Shown piece by piece: positions 42,071 to 54,072 of a stretch of 64,000 bases of DNA. The notes under the pieces were generated by a model. That model was not told the origin of the DNA, did no database searches, and saw only the letters and a program-made list of their open reading frames with translations. Origin of the DNA: Gracilaria domingensis (lineage: Eukaryota; Rhodophyta; Florideophyceae; Gracilariales; Gracilariaceae); contig VCMS01000012.1 in assembly GCA_022539475.1 (NCBI GenBank), positions 496,001 to 560,000 of the forward strand. Reading direction: 5' to 3'. Positions within the stretch are counted from its first letter, which is position 1. Each line of letters begins with the position of its first letter. The translations under genes and the position numbers were made by a program.

Positions 42071-42734
42071 TTAAGGGAAGGCGTCCATTCGCAGCTTCGA
42101 AAGGTTCGTAGAGGGTCGACGGCAATGGTGTCTCCTTTTGTTGCGATACGAAGAACGCTGTTGGTGAGAAAGTGCGAGAATTACTTTGTCAAGTATTCCA
42201 TGATTCGCGTCTGGAGTCACCAGATCGCGCACTTTCACTGCCGAAACTTTCGCTGTGCCCGAATGTTGGTTCCTTTTGGCGCGAGTTGGGCCGATGTACC
42301 CGGCGTCTCTCAATACGTTCTCGACCTATGGAATGGCTCTAACAGCCAACGCCTCACGAAGATGCGCGTACATTCAACTCGTTGTGCGCGTACGCCCGCG
42401 ACACCAGCTTGAACGTGCCAAGCTTTGACATGTGCGCCCCCGACAACGGCGGGAATATGTCGCGGTTTTCGTGATAGTCGTGCATGGTGGCCTGTGCGAG
42501 CAACGCAGCAGGTGGAACAACTTGTAGCAATTTCCATTGTTCTGCAGCGATTGGATGCAGGGCATGGAGAACAACTCGTTGGACACGTACAGATTCGGAT
42601 CCTATGTGGCTTGAACGCAGATCTACGGGGCGGCCCAGAAAAGCATGTAGATACCTATTGGATGTAGTAGAGATGTACAGGACATGTAAAGTAGATTTTG
42701 TGGTTATGAATGTGATGAGCGCAAGATGCTTCAA
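42071..42734 (-). pseudogene. Unknown minus-strand coding-like stretch in three frames
   Basis: Consecutive minus frames (42354-42734, 42310-42537, 42071-42313) each show balanced composition: RPVDLRSSHIGSESVRVQRVV, MHDYHENRDIFPPLSGAHMSKLG, and RDAGYIGPTRAKRNQHSGTAKVSAVKVRDLV. They could be one gene with two frame changes. I do not recognise the family. A plus-strand frame (42011-42412) overlaps and is the weaker candidate. Confidence 0.25.
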
Positions 42735-44685
42735 ATTATTTTTGTCCCTTTAGGATCTATGTTTCACACACTCTGTACGATAATGATACGCGTTGGACGT
42801 CCTACTAATATCTTCGCAGCGGAATCAATGATTTTAATTTGTTTGCTATGTAAGGGACTCATTGGGTGCTTACGTAAACCTTTGATTCCAGGTGGACAAG
42901 GAGTATGTTTGATTTTGTCCTACTGTACGGATGGTATTTGAATTCGTAGTATATTTCAAATTTTCGGTGATGTACGTGGGACCCAACGCGCGTTGGTTGA
43001 TTTAGCTAGAATCAAACATTCACGATTCAAGGCGCCAAAAACCAATGATACCAGCTTGCGTGTTGTTTCTCTGTGTCTTGAAATTGCGCAGGCCTTTACA
43101 ATACCGAATCAGTTGTCATGGACCTTTGAATCTTTGGTAGGAAAATTGGTTTCCCCTTACTATCATCTTATAAGCCTGAAACATGTTACAGGTAGTGCAA
43201 TTAATGCTTTTTAATTGCAAACACTTACGTATACGCAATGAATTGATGAACAATATCGAAAGCATTATAGGCCACTCATATGCGAAAATTATCTACTTTG
43301 TGTAGCTAGATTGGCCTTGACTATGTCGCTGCTCCATATATGGTGACCACCATGAACCTCTATGGCAGTGAATGTTCACTATGTCTTTAGGAGCCTGTCT
43401 GAATCCTTTTCTCAACCAAGCTTTACCTCTTAGAAGACTAAGCCCATTGCTCCACAGTTGTGGCTCAGAATGGTCGAAGTCTCCTCCATGCCATATTGAT
43501 ATTCGGTGACATAGAGGCTCTCTTGTTCCTTGGTTTTCCCCTTTTCGAAACTGCTCTATGGTTCCCCTAATACTCAGACGCATTTAGAGCTAACAGTTGT
43601 ACACTAAGAACCACGTTTGAGGAGATTTGGAGTGTCAGTGGTTCGACTCATCCACTGTACTATAACCAGGTCTTCATACAAAGACGGTGTGTCCGAGATG
43701 GACTTTTCAATTGATCCCTAACGTTGCGCAGTCAGATCATCGAAAAGATCGTCTACCATTTTCTTTCACAATGATTTGCTTTTGCGGCAAAGGCACCATC
43801 CTAGACTTCGCAGGATCTCAAGCTTAAAAAAATTCCCAAAACCCATTTCCTCCGAATCTACTCTATGACCCTTGCTGTTCAAAGGCCTTCTTTCGAAGCT
43901 GTTCTGATCCATCCCTTTCCATTTCTTTTCTCGGTTCGAAGCTTATCATCTGGTCTTTCGGCGCTTCGTTCCCGCCACAGCTTTGTTCCCTTTATGCACA
44001 TCTTCATTGAACTTATGTATCACGATCTCATGGTTTCGGCTTCTTGGTTCCATCTCTGTCTCGCGAACTCATGATAGTTCATTGAAATTAACACCAATCT
44101 TCTGCCGTTCACGATTTCAGTTGTTGGCACCTTTACGCTCAATTCGTTTCACTTTTTTTCCATGCGAATGGGGGGTTCTCTCATCGATTTTGGCAACCTC
44201 TATAGCGAAACTGCCAAAACGTTTTCAACTTATATGATTGGCTGCAAAATATGTTGTAACTGTTAAAGACGCAGTTAAACGGATAATTCAATCAAAAATC
44301 CGTAAAGAAGTGTACTTAACGCACAAGTACCAAACTACTTGCCTATATTATTGAAGCCGTTACAATTTTCTAGGAACATCGTAATACCAGTCGCTGCGAA
44401 GCATTGATTCATTCTTCTTGGCTTGACTTCTCCTATCGATTGCCGTTCATTTTCCCTATACTTGGTGTTCTTCTTTCGTATTGAAACTATCGGCAAACCC
44501 TACTTGAGTACGGATTGCGTATTTCGTTTCACATACAATGAATATACAAGATCTTATTGCGAGGAAGTCTTTCAATGACCTCACTGCTTCTAAATGAGAT
44601 ATATGTGATTAGGGGTTGTATTGAGTATAGTATAGGGTTCTTTCGTTCATAGAATGGACTAAGGTTCAGCGACTTATAGCAACCT
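42735..44685. other. AT-rich spacer without recognisable gene
   Basis: Frames of 70-96 codons at 42993-43214 (plus, KTNDTSLRVVSLCLEIAQAF), 43293-43583 (minus) and 43865-44074 (plus) carry no motif. Nothing else assignable. Confidence 0.4.
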
Positions 44686-44689
44686 CGGA

Positions 44690-44940
44690 TGCAGGGTGTC
44701 CTACCAGAAGTACAATGGTGCATTTCCTTGAGAACTCGCCGTTGTACGCGTTTTCTTAAGTACTTTTTTCTTTCCAAGTGGAAAAAATTAAAAAGGCATT
44801 TCCAGCAACTAGTGCTGGTCTCAGATGCTGGTTGTGTTACCAAGAGTACAACGTTGGATTTCTTTAGAAACTCGCGCTCGTACGCGTATTTTTAAGCATT
44901 TATTCTCTCCCAGTGGAAAGAATAACTGTAAAGAATTAAA
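44690..44940 (+). repeat. Diverged tandem repeat, two units of about 125 bp
   Basis: Unit 1 (about 44690-44815) and unit 2 (about 44822-44940) share the order TACCA.AAGTACAA..TTG.ATTTC.TT, GAAACTCGC..TCGTACGCGT.TTTTAAG and CAAGTGGAAA.AA-type blocks. Both strands give related 60-70-codon frames for each unit, so the repeat itself is the signal, not a gene. Confidence 0.7.
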
Positions 44941-45571
44941 AGTGAACAAAAATGTGAGCAAAGGTCTCAAAAACTTTAAGGCAATCGATAAAGATCGTTT
45001 AGATATTTTTCCATTCTGAAGATTCAATAACATAAAAACATTATCTTATTAGTATCGCTTAGTATTTCAATTTTTCTCTTGAGACATTTCGAGTTGTTAA
45101 TATTCACAGGTGCATTGAAATCTTTTTGCGGCTTTCGGTCACTAGTTTAATTATAGCAGAACTATTGCTTTGCATGTCATAATTTTTTCTTTTTCGAAAA
45201 TGTTGTAATATATTTACTAGAATTGAAACTATTTCTACTGAGACCTACCATCTCAATATCCATCTCAATATTTTTCTTTAGGTCTTCAAAAACTTTCTGC
45301 ATCATTTTCATATTTCAATTTCTGGGCAAAATGTACCATATATTTTAGGTAATATACGAGCCACCCAATATGACTGAATCACTTCGCTCTGAAGAAGAAT
45401 CGCATGCAATCCTTTTCGGTAGAATATCGGCGCCTAGGAAAATTGGCTTCCCTTCGAAACCACTACAAAGAAAGGAAATACTTGTAAGAATCTTCTGTAT
45501 TACTGAACTGTATGAGGAAAACGGAAGGCCTGCACTGACTTACTGGAGGTCCCATTCCGACTCAGGTTGTG
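44941..45571. other. AT-rich flank of element B
   Basis: No recognisable gene. A 96-codon plus frame (45370-45660) runs into the LTR of element B and so predates it or is chance. Confidence 0.4.
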
Positions 45572-46310
45572 TGGAGTGCAACGCTCACGGCATGAGTAAT
45601 TTGCCTGGACTTAGTCATAATTCCCGTTCACGGGTTTGCCTGGTACACATCAGTATATGACTAGAAGTAAGTAGTGGTTGCCATCGAGATGGTTGGACAC
45701 GTGGGGCACGGTGGAGCTGATCGAAGGTTTGCCACTACACGTGGGCGTTTGCCACAATTGGTGGGATATTTAGTTGATATTATTTATTAATTTTAGTGAG
45801 GACACTACTTAGTGCGACGGCGTGGCCGCCGTCGCATCAGTAAAGTTCCCCAACCAGGGTGATCCTACTTCAAGGATCTTGGCTTTAGCCACTCTCGCCT
45901 CCGGCGGTGCACAACTCCTTATCGGAGGGAATCCCCGTTGTCACGCTGCGGCTATCCACCCTACGTCTCCGCAGAACCCAACTTTGGGAGTGTTTCAGCT
46001 TTGTTTTTTGTGTTCGACCATGTATAGGGAATACCCCGGCGATACGCCATATCTCTCTTGTCTCTTTACCTTTCCCTCTCTTTCCCTTTCCCCACTCCGT
46101 GGTTTCGTCCCTCTTTCAAGGCTGCTACACTCACGTGTGAGTTACACTTCTCCGCTCAACTCTCAACGCTCCGTCGTGATGGTTTGGCCCCCGTCTTACA
46201 CAGGGCTAGGTGTACCATTCCAGAGAGGGTATGTTCTCTGGGTTGCTCTCAGTAGAGGAAGATCCCGAACGTCGTCGTGGTGCTTTCCTGCTTGCAGGCA
46301 TTGCACTACA
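45572..46310 (+). repeat. Element B 5' LTR
   Basis: 739 bp. It aligns over its full length with 56052-56798. The 3' LTR has an extra 12-bp copy of GATACCCCGGC-type sequence near 56520. It ends TTGCACTACA directly before the primer-binding site. Confidence 0.95.
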
Positions 46311-46313
46311 AAG

Positions 46314-46333
46314 TGGTGTCTCGACCTAGAAGG
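46314..46333 (+). other. Element B primer-binding site
   Basis: TGGTGTCTCGACCTAGAAGG begins three bases after the LTR. It is shared, with few changes, with elements A and D. It would pair with a tRNA 3' end reading CTTCTAGGTCGAGACACCA; I cannot name the tRNA. Confidence 0.75.
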
Positions 46334-46404
46334 TTGACTCACTATTGTGTATCCTTTTTGAGGTTCTTTTGGAAGTTCCCGTGTAACGGTCGGATTGGAC
46401 AACG

Positions 46405-48607
46405 ATGTCTCGAAAGCCCTCCGATGCGGAGCCTGCGATCACTGGCAGTCGTTCCACCAACGGTGGTAATCCGACGGATGGTCGGCCTCCTTTGAGGATG
46501 CCAGTTCGCCCTGGATCGACCCTGGGTAACAGGCCGTCCTCGCGGACGTCTAACACGCCGGCGCTTCGGACACTTTCTTTTTCCCCGTTAATCCCTCCCA
46601 CTGATGGGATTGCTCCGGCATTCAGCCGTTGCCGAACCGGCTCCTGCCGGGCAGGTGAAGGCTACCGCCGAGGCGTCTCAGTCCCGTCGGGAGAAGATTG
46701 ACAACCCCGAGGGTACAACCCTGGAAGAGCAGGTTCGCATGCCGCGAGCTGCTCACAATTCCCTTATGGGAGCCCATGATTCTCTCGCGGGAGAAGTCCG
46801 GACTCTCCGGGAGGAAGTTCGCACATTTCCTGTGAAGGATGTCGCGGAGGATTTCCGTATCCTACGGTCCGATTTCAACTCCGTGCTGGAATGCATTGGA
46901 GGACCCACTGCCTTCGTGAAAGGAATTAAGACCCGACTCGATCGGATTCGAAGCCGTCTGGAGACGTTGGAGAAGGCCGCTATGGCTGAACTCGCCACTC
47001 CGGCGGAGCCGGTTCAAGTGTCGCATCGGGACAAGAACACCGGGCGGGATAAATCTCGCCGCAGTCGGAAGGTCAAGGAGGACAAGCAGTACTCTGACTC
47101 GGACTCGAGTTCGTCAGACGACGCACCGGATATTCCGGATATTTCGGACTCATCCGATTCCTCATCCGACAATGGTCGTGCAGGGCACTCATCACGCTCT
47201 AAGCGGTCGTCGGCCACCCAAGGTGTTGTTCGTACGCGGTCGAAGGGACGGAAGCACTCCGGGCTGAAGGAGCTGAAGCCGACGAACCCGATTTATCGGA
47301 AGTTACTTTCATACCGGTACTCCCGTTTGGAGGATTCCTCATTGGATCGCACACCCCGTGGGACGGGTAAAGTGAAGGATTGCATCCGCCGTATGCAGCT
47401 CTCACTGCGTAACCAGACATTTTCTGGAAGCGACCCAGTCCGGGTGCCTGATTTTCTCGCCCGTTTCGTGGCGGAGGCTGATGTTCTCGGGATGAACGAA
47501 GGCCAGGCCTACATTGCGTTGCCGTATTTCTTACGGGGAATGGCCGAAGACCAGTTCAACTCTGTACGAGGCTCATCTCGTGCCTCCGAAGGAGGGGTTA
47601 CGTGCTCGCCGGAAGCGGTCCAGTACTTGCTGCGCTCGTAGGTCACCGACGATGCAATCGGCACGGCCATCATGGCACTCCGGGACACCCGGCAGCAGTC
47701 TAGAGAGACGGAAACTGATTACTCGGTACGCCTGAATAAGGCTTTCCACCGTTGTGGTAATGTCCACCCCGCAGGGGAACGTTGTACGATGTTCGTCGAC
47801 GGCCTCGACCCCGCCATCAAGACCTTGGTCGCCCGCTACTGCGAGGATAAACGGAAGATTACCTACCTCGAGTTAGTCCAGTACGCTCGAGCAGAGGGTG
47901 ATGCACTTCGTGCACGAGGTCTTGCCCCCAGGTCGACGTCCGCCAAGGCGTTGATGATGGAGACTGGCTCCCTATCTTTGTCGCTGCTAGCGAGCGAGGC
48001 CTCCCCAAAGGAGTATGACAACGTCCAGTTGGCCCAGGAAGGCCTGAGTTCCATTCTAACTACGGAACTACCGTCGACGACGGATGCTCCTTTCGATACC
48101 GCTCGGGACGGTACGTTGCTTTACGCAGATTCCAACAGTGTGAACGGACCAAGAATGCCGTATGCGAAGGGAGCAACCCGTTTCCAACGGCCTGGATGGA
48201 AAGACACACGCCCCAGGGTAGGGTTCACCGATCCTCGGAATGGTACCCCGCGCTCGGGAATGGCAACGCCGATCTGTCACCTTTGCTATACGCATGGCCA
48301 CATCTCGCCGCAGTGCCTCCTCTCGATGAGGGATATGCGCATGGTCAGGGTGAACTATGAAGCTTTGACTCCGGAGGAGAAGAAAACCGTTCCTATGACG
48401 TCGTTCTTGCGTGCGAAGACGGACTTCTCTCCCGCTGTCGCAGCACCACAGCCGCAGGGAAATGTTCAAGCATCGCCCATGCATCCAAACCCTCGGCCTG
48501 CTGCCGAACCCCATACCGCTAACGAGGGACCCCGCGGCCAGCGAGCCCAAGCACTCGTCGCCAAGGAACCTGAGCAGGCGCCGCAGGCGGAAGTTCAGGG
48601 AAACTGA
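46405..48607 (+). pseudogene. Element B Gag, frameshifted and with a stop
   Basis: The ATG at 46405 starts MSRKPSDAEPAITGSRST. The frame changes near 46600 and then stays open to a TAG at 47639, after which the same frame continues to 48607. Order: coiled-coil-like LDRIRSRLETLEKA; basic then Ser/Asp-rich region (DKQYSDSDSSSSDD, DISDSSDSSSDN); GLKELKPTNPIYRKL; capsid-like part (FSGSDPVRVPDFLARF, LPYFLRGMAEDQF, then after the stop VTDDAIGTAI, ETETDYSVRLNKAFHR, MFVDGLDPAIKTLV); and a canonical zinc knuckle CHLCYTHGHISPQC (CX2CX4HX4C) near 48270. It corresponds throughout to gag of element A. Confidence 0.85.
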
Positions 48608-48639
48608 ACGAGGGAGTCTCTCTTTCGGGAGAGGCGTCC

Positions 48640-49743
48640 TTAGAGTTGAGGCTGTTGACGCCCGAGGCGTCGTTGCCTCGCTCCCCGGTGAAAGTCCTCT
48701 CGAGGAAAGACGCCGCAGACGCGGATTCGGAGTACCTCGGTGTTCTGCGTCGACCGTGGATACGGGTAAGGAATAACCGGATCCCGGACCGAATCATGGT
48801 GATGGCCAAGCGAAAATATAAGGTGTACGCTGACCCTGGCCGGAGCCTGCAGTTTATGGTGCGTTAACTGACTGTAGTAGACACAGGTGCCGGTCCGAAC
48901 TTCATCGTGGAATCCCTTCTCACACCGCAATTGCGGGAACGTATCGGTCGCAGCATGCTTCCTGATGTCGCTGACGCGAATAACAACCCGTTAACAACGG
49001 TGGGAACAATCGACTTAGTCATGCGTTTGGGAACTTCCGTGGTGACGGTCGACTTCATCGTTTGTCGGTCATTGGCTGCTCCAGTCATTTTGGGTTGCGA
49101 TTGCTGCGACAGGTTTGTCCATGCAATCAGGCCCCGCTTCAGGCGTGTAGAACTCGAAGATGGTTCATCCGTACCGATCGTCCGTCGTCCGCTGAAGCGG
49201 TCATCGCCGAAGCACGTTCAACTCCCTGCTGCGCAGGCTCCGGCACTGGCGTCGTGCGAGTCCACCAAGCTCCGCGTCGCTTCGTTGATTTGTATCCCGC
49301 CTGAGTCCCAAGTCATGGTGTCAGTTACCTCTCGTCAACACGGTCTTCGGGTCATTCAACCACTTACCTCGATGCACGAGAAGTGCCAACTGGCTGTCGC
49401 GAATGGTGTTTCGAAAGTCAGACCGGATACTCCGTTTCGGATACTCCTTGCAAACCTTGGCAGCGCCGCTCAGTATCTGGTGAAGAACCAAGTCATTGGG
49501 TCTGTGACACCGCACCCACTCGCGATGCTTCCGACCAAGATGACGGCTGCCCATGTCCTCGGACTATTTACCTCCGAAGAGGAAGTCGCCTCATCTAAGG
49601 AGGGAGAGAAAGCCGCAGTTACTGCTGTTTCTGCGGGTACCAATACCGTCGCAACGGAGAAGAAACCGACTGACTCGGAACCACATCCTGTGTCAGGGAC
49701 AGAAGAGCGTAAACCCACGAGCTACCCCAGAGAGGTAAATTGA
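48640..49743 (+). pseudogene. Element B protease region
   Basis: A spacer frame (48650-48866) ends in TAA. Then VVDTGAGPNFIVESLL (Asp codon 48880-48882) gives the retropepsin active site. FIVCRSLAAPVILGCDCCDRF and RPDTPFRILLANLGSAAQYLVKNQVIG follow, matching element A in order. The frame ends with TGA at 49741, exactly where the repeat-rich insertion starts. No frame fuses it to RT, unlike element A where one frame change suffices. Confidence 0.78.
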
Positions 49744-50170
49744 TGTCCGGATGATATTCCCAAGATAAGCCACATTAGAATTACGAAACCTGAAGATGTC
49801 CATTTGATCTCCTCAAGATGTCCATGTGATGTACGTAAATGATGCTCAAATGACGCATGAAGTATACCCAAATGATAACCGCCTGATACGCATATGATGT
49901 ACGAAGAGATGCCCATTGGATTTTGTGATGTACAAATGATGCACCGTAGATTTCCGGACATCCATGGCACATATCTTCGTGCATCATATGAATATCTTTG
50001 GAATAGTTTTTGCACATCCAAAGGACATGTAGAGGGCATCCATTGGGCGCATCCAACGGGGTACCACGGCATATCATTGGGATATCCTGGATGCGCCGAA
50101 GATGTCCGACAGATATCCTATAGAGGTCCCAAAATTTCATCCGATGGACATCCATTGCGCATCACTTTAT
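49744..50170. repeat. Insertion of short GATGTCC-type repeats with fold-back arrangement
   Basis: About 430 bp between protease and RT of element B, without counterpart in element A. The left half repeats GATGTCC/GATGTAC words (49742, 49795, 49818, 49829 and more). The right half carries mainly the complementary GGACATCC, GCATCCA and CATCCA words, ending with a GATGGACATCCATTG palindromic block near 50143. The layout suggests an imperfect inverted repeat. It has no clear ORF; the RT frame starts inside it only because its end is open. Confidence 0.7.
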
Positions 50171-50179
50171 CTCACAGGG

Positions 50180-51140
50180 TACGACAAGGTTGACCCCTTG
50201 AAGGCGCTCGAGGAACTTGATCTCGGTCATGTACCGGAGTCGCACCGTGAACGTCTAAGAGAAATATTACGGGAGTTTACTCCAATCCGGGATGGCTCTC
50301 TTGGAGAGATAAATGCAACGGAACACCGTATCAAAGTGTTACCGAACACGCGTCCGATTTCACAACCCCCTTACAAGGCAGGACCGAAAGCTCGGGAGAA
50401 AGAGCAGTTCCAAGTGGACAAGATGCTCCTCGCAGGTGTCATATAACACGGGCAATCGCCGCGGACATCCCCAGTGGTACTGGCTATCAAGGCCGACGGA
50501 ACCTGGAGGTTCTGTGTCCACTATCGCCGGCTCAATGCCGTGACGGTAAAAGACGCTTACCCAATCCTTCATATGGACCAGTGTGTCGATTCGCTCGGTG
50601 ACGCTACCGTGTTTACGGCATTGGATACCAATTGGGGATACTGGCAAGTCCCCGTCAGGGAGGAAGTCCGCGATAAGACAGCGTTCGCGTGCCCCTCGGG
50701 CTCCTACTGCTTCAAGCGGATGCCTATCGGCTTAACCAACGCGCCCGCTACGTTCCAGCGTGCCGTCGACAACTTGTTGAGCCGCTTCAAGTGGCCTACC
50801 TGTCTCGTCTACCTCGACGATATCATCGTGTTTTCCAGTAATCTGGACGATCATCTCACCCATGTCAGGCACGTGATGAACACTATGCGTGATGCAGGAA
50901 TAACCCTCAAGTTGAGGAAGTGTGAGTTCTTCACCGACACCGTCAAGTATCTCGGACACATTATCAGTCCAGGACGGCTGACGACCAAGGCATCTCGCCT
51001 CAAGTCACTCACCAAGGCGAAGGAACCGCGAACTCAAACGGAACTACGCTCCATTCTAGGGCTTGTCAACGTCTACAGACGGTTTGTGCCGACTTTTCGG
51101 ACATTGCGGCCCCCCTTAACGCTCCTTGCGAAAAGGTCGG
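50180..51140 (+). pseudogene. Element B reverse transcriptase, with an in-frame stop
   Basis: The frame starts DKVDPLKALEELDLGHVPESH and HRIKVLPNTRPISQPPYKAGP. It meets TAA at 50444 (where GVIEP is expected) and continues in the same frame: SPVVLAIKADGTWRFCVHYRRLN, TALDTNWGYWQVPVREE, MPIGLTNAPATFQRA, the catalytic YLDD (50810-50821) and FTDTVKYLGHIISPGRL. A frame change near 51.13 kb separates it from RNase H. The catalytic residues are kept but the stop prevents translation of pol. Confidence 0.88.
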
Positions 51141-52988
51141 CCACCGAAACTGGACCCCTTCACGCCCGCAAAAGAGGAAGCGTTCAACTCCTTGAAGGAG
51201 GCTTGTACATCAGCACCGATCCTATCGTTACCAAAACCGGGATTGCCGTTCTCCGTGGACTCGGACTCGAGCGACAACCAAGTAGGCTGCGCGCTGTTCC
51301 AAACCACTCCCGAGGGAAAACGAAAACCCATAGGGTCCTGGTCACGTCCGCTTCACGTTCATGAACGGAATTACTCCGTTTCGGAGAAAGAATGCCTTGC
51401 AGTCGTATGGGCATTATCCACCCTCTGTCCCTATTCGCTAGGGGTGCAATTCACCTTGTACACGGATCATTCCTCGTTGAGGTGGTTGATGAATATCTCT
51501 GACCCATCAGGCCGCCTTATGGGGTGGAGGTTCCGCCTAGCGGAATTCAACTTCGACGTCGTATACAAAAAAGGGACCCTGAACACCCTGGCGGAAGCGC
51601 ACTCGTACTTACCCACGAACGGGGAAACTCTGGTCGTTGAGGACGGTGATATTCCTTGCTTCGTCGTCCACGATGATGAACCGGAACCTCCAAAGTGGCG
51701 GCTTGACGACTGGCCAAATGACTGGGACGATATGGAAGCTGAGTTTGATGAACTGCTTGTTGCAGGCAAAGCCGAAGCTGTAAAACCCCTACCGGGAAAT
51801 TTTGTACCGGTTTCACCGAAAGAAATGATCCGAGAACAACATGGAGACCCGTTCTGCATCACGATCCGTGCCCGACTTAACGGTGGAGCCGCCCTCCCAT
51901 TCGAGGTCAACGACATCGGCTACCTCGTAAGAACAGTCGAGTCACACCCACAAGTTGGGGTACAACAATCGTTGCAGACGAGGATCCTACACCTTTTGCA
52001 TTACGCAAAGTTAGGTGGCCACGCAGGTGGAAGAAAGTTGTACCTCAGCTTGAGGAGAGACTTCTACTGGACCGCCACAGCGGTGGATTGTTACGCTACG
52101 GTACGCTTCTGTGCCGATTGCGCGAGAAATCGTTTGAAATTCCGAAAGAATTCGAAGAAAGTGAAACTATTCCCTGCCAGGGTGCCGCTTGAATTTGTGG
52201 CAATCAATATTCTCGGAGCATTGCTTATCACTTGGAGAGGCAATAAGTTCCTTCTCGTTATCACGGATCGGTTCTCGAACGTGGTCGGGACAGTACCTCT
52301 AAAGAGGATCACCGCGTTCACAGTCGCGCAGGCGTTCGCCACGCACTCGATCTTCGTGTACTGTCCTCGTGTGGAGTTGTTATCTGATAACGGAAAGCAA
52401 TTCGCATCCCGGTTCTTCTAGGATGTATGCCGCATCATGGACGTGAAGAACCTCTTCACGACCACTTACCATCCCCAATGTAATGGGCACGTAGAACTGT
52501 ACAACCGTACAATGCTCGCATCTCTCCGTTCTTACGTTGCCGACCACCCAAAAACATGGGACTTATACACCGATGCGTTAACCTTTGCGTACAAAACGCA
52601 GGTACACAGAACTTCTGGTGTTTCCCCATTCGAACTGGTTTTGTCACGGACACCCCCGCCATTGGCGTTAGAATCACAAGCTACCTTGGGCAGTTTCCCA
52701 TTTGTGGGTGATTATCGCCAACAATGGAAGGCTTCGCTAACGAAATTATTACCGGCGCCCGGAAATCAATGGCGAAAGCCCAAGCCGCTTACAAGCGTGA
52801 TTTTGATGCTCGCTTGCGAGGAAGAACCCCGGAACCACTCACCGTGGGCAACCAAGTCTTCGTACGGAAGGAACACTACAACCCTGAGAAGGGCAAACGT
52901 CATAAGCTCTCGCCTGTGGCGGATGGACCTTAAAGGTAATCTCGGTTGCACCGGACACGGTTGTACTCGAGATCGCCGACGCGCATGA
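51126..52988 (+). pseudogene. Element B RNase H and integrase, stop and lost catalytic Asp
   Basis: RNase H: FSVDSDSSDNQVGCALFQ, SEKECLAVVWAL, YTDHSSLRWL. Integrase zinc domain: HYAKLGGHAGG...CADC. Core: the first catalytic Asp is replaced by Asn (FVAINILG, codon 52206-52208). The second is present (LLSDNGKQF), as is Glu (GHVELYNR), but TAG at 52419 lies between them. The frame shifts again near 52.7 kb into AAYKRDFDARLRGRTPEPLTVGNQVFVRKEHY, the GPY/F-side region. Integration by this copy is impossible. Confidence 0.87.
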
Positions 52989-54072
52989 GCGGATCTCCCG
53001 CGACCGCATGGTAATGGCCCCTCCACCCTCGTCTGAGGTTACCCCGTCTGGTACAGAGCCCGTGTTTACGGAGTCAACAACGCCAGTAACACCGGAAACA
53101 AATGTGGTGACAAAACCCTCCGTCCTGTCCCACCTCCATCGAGGCCTTACAGACGTCCCGATAGAGTCGGCCCCGCCGACTGTGTCGGAAAATGATCGCC
53201 AAAATTGCACCCCCCTTTCTGTCTCATCGCTGTGTTCACCTACCTGCGATGCGGGACATTCAAGTACTCCCCACGCCGCTGTATCTAAAGAGGGGGAGGA
53301 GGTGATCAGCCCTGCTGAGAGTTCTTTGCCGAGTTGCGTCGTGACGACAACCGTGACGGGCGGACTGTACGGAGCTCTCTGGATGTTCCGGTACGCCAGA
53401 GGGCATCGCGTTCGCAAAGCACGCTCGCTCGCCGCACACACACCCACGTTGCCGGGAAGTGTACATCGTCGCCGAGTAAGGAAACTGGCCCACAAGCGCA
53501 TTCGGTTAAGTCAACAGAGCCTCGTTGCCTAACAGCCGCGCTGGGTGAAGCGAAGTCGAAGGATGTCGCCGACACCAAGCCGACGTCGTAGGAACGAAGC
53601 CCCACTGGAGAAAGCGCAGCGACATCGCGGCCCACCGCGCAACTCGACGCCGAACAACCAGGAAACCTGGGAAATCCTGCGGAGCAGGCACGAGCGGAGG
53701 GAAGAGAAGTCGGGTGTAACTCGGTGGAAACCGGCAGTACAGCCGTGGGAATGCCGGACACTTCGGGAAGAGTTCACGTCATGGACGGTACAGCACCAAA
53801 TACTGGAAAGGAAATATCGGCGCAAGTGCAGCCGCATGCCGAGATCGCAAGATCGGAAGCCGCCGGCGATGCCGATAACCCCGGTAACCCGGAAGTAACC
53901 GTTCAGAATGGAAATTCGAGCAAAGAAGTTCAAGGGCCAATAGCGCAGCCGTTGGAGGACACCTGTAACAGGGAGGCGGTTCTCCCGAGGGAGCTTGACA
54001 GCCAACCGTCGCTACAATAACGTGCACGCACGGTTGTAAAGCCACCCGAGGTGGAGCCTCCCGCCGCAAGCG
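52989..54072 (+). pseudogene. Element B linker between integrase and chromodomain
   Basis: About 1 kb, Ser/Thr/Pro-rich (53008-53532 frame: PPPSSEVTPSGTEPVFTESTTPVTPETN), then several overlapping short frames. Element A has a shorter linker here (about 50-80 residues), so this part is either expanded or contains decayed extra sequence. No domain recognised. Confidence 0.5.

Noticed and set aside
45370-45660. 96-codon plus frame ending inside the LTR
   Set aside because: It crosses the insertion boundary of element B, so it cannot be an ancestral gene as read.
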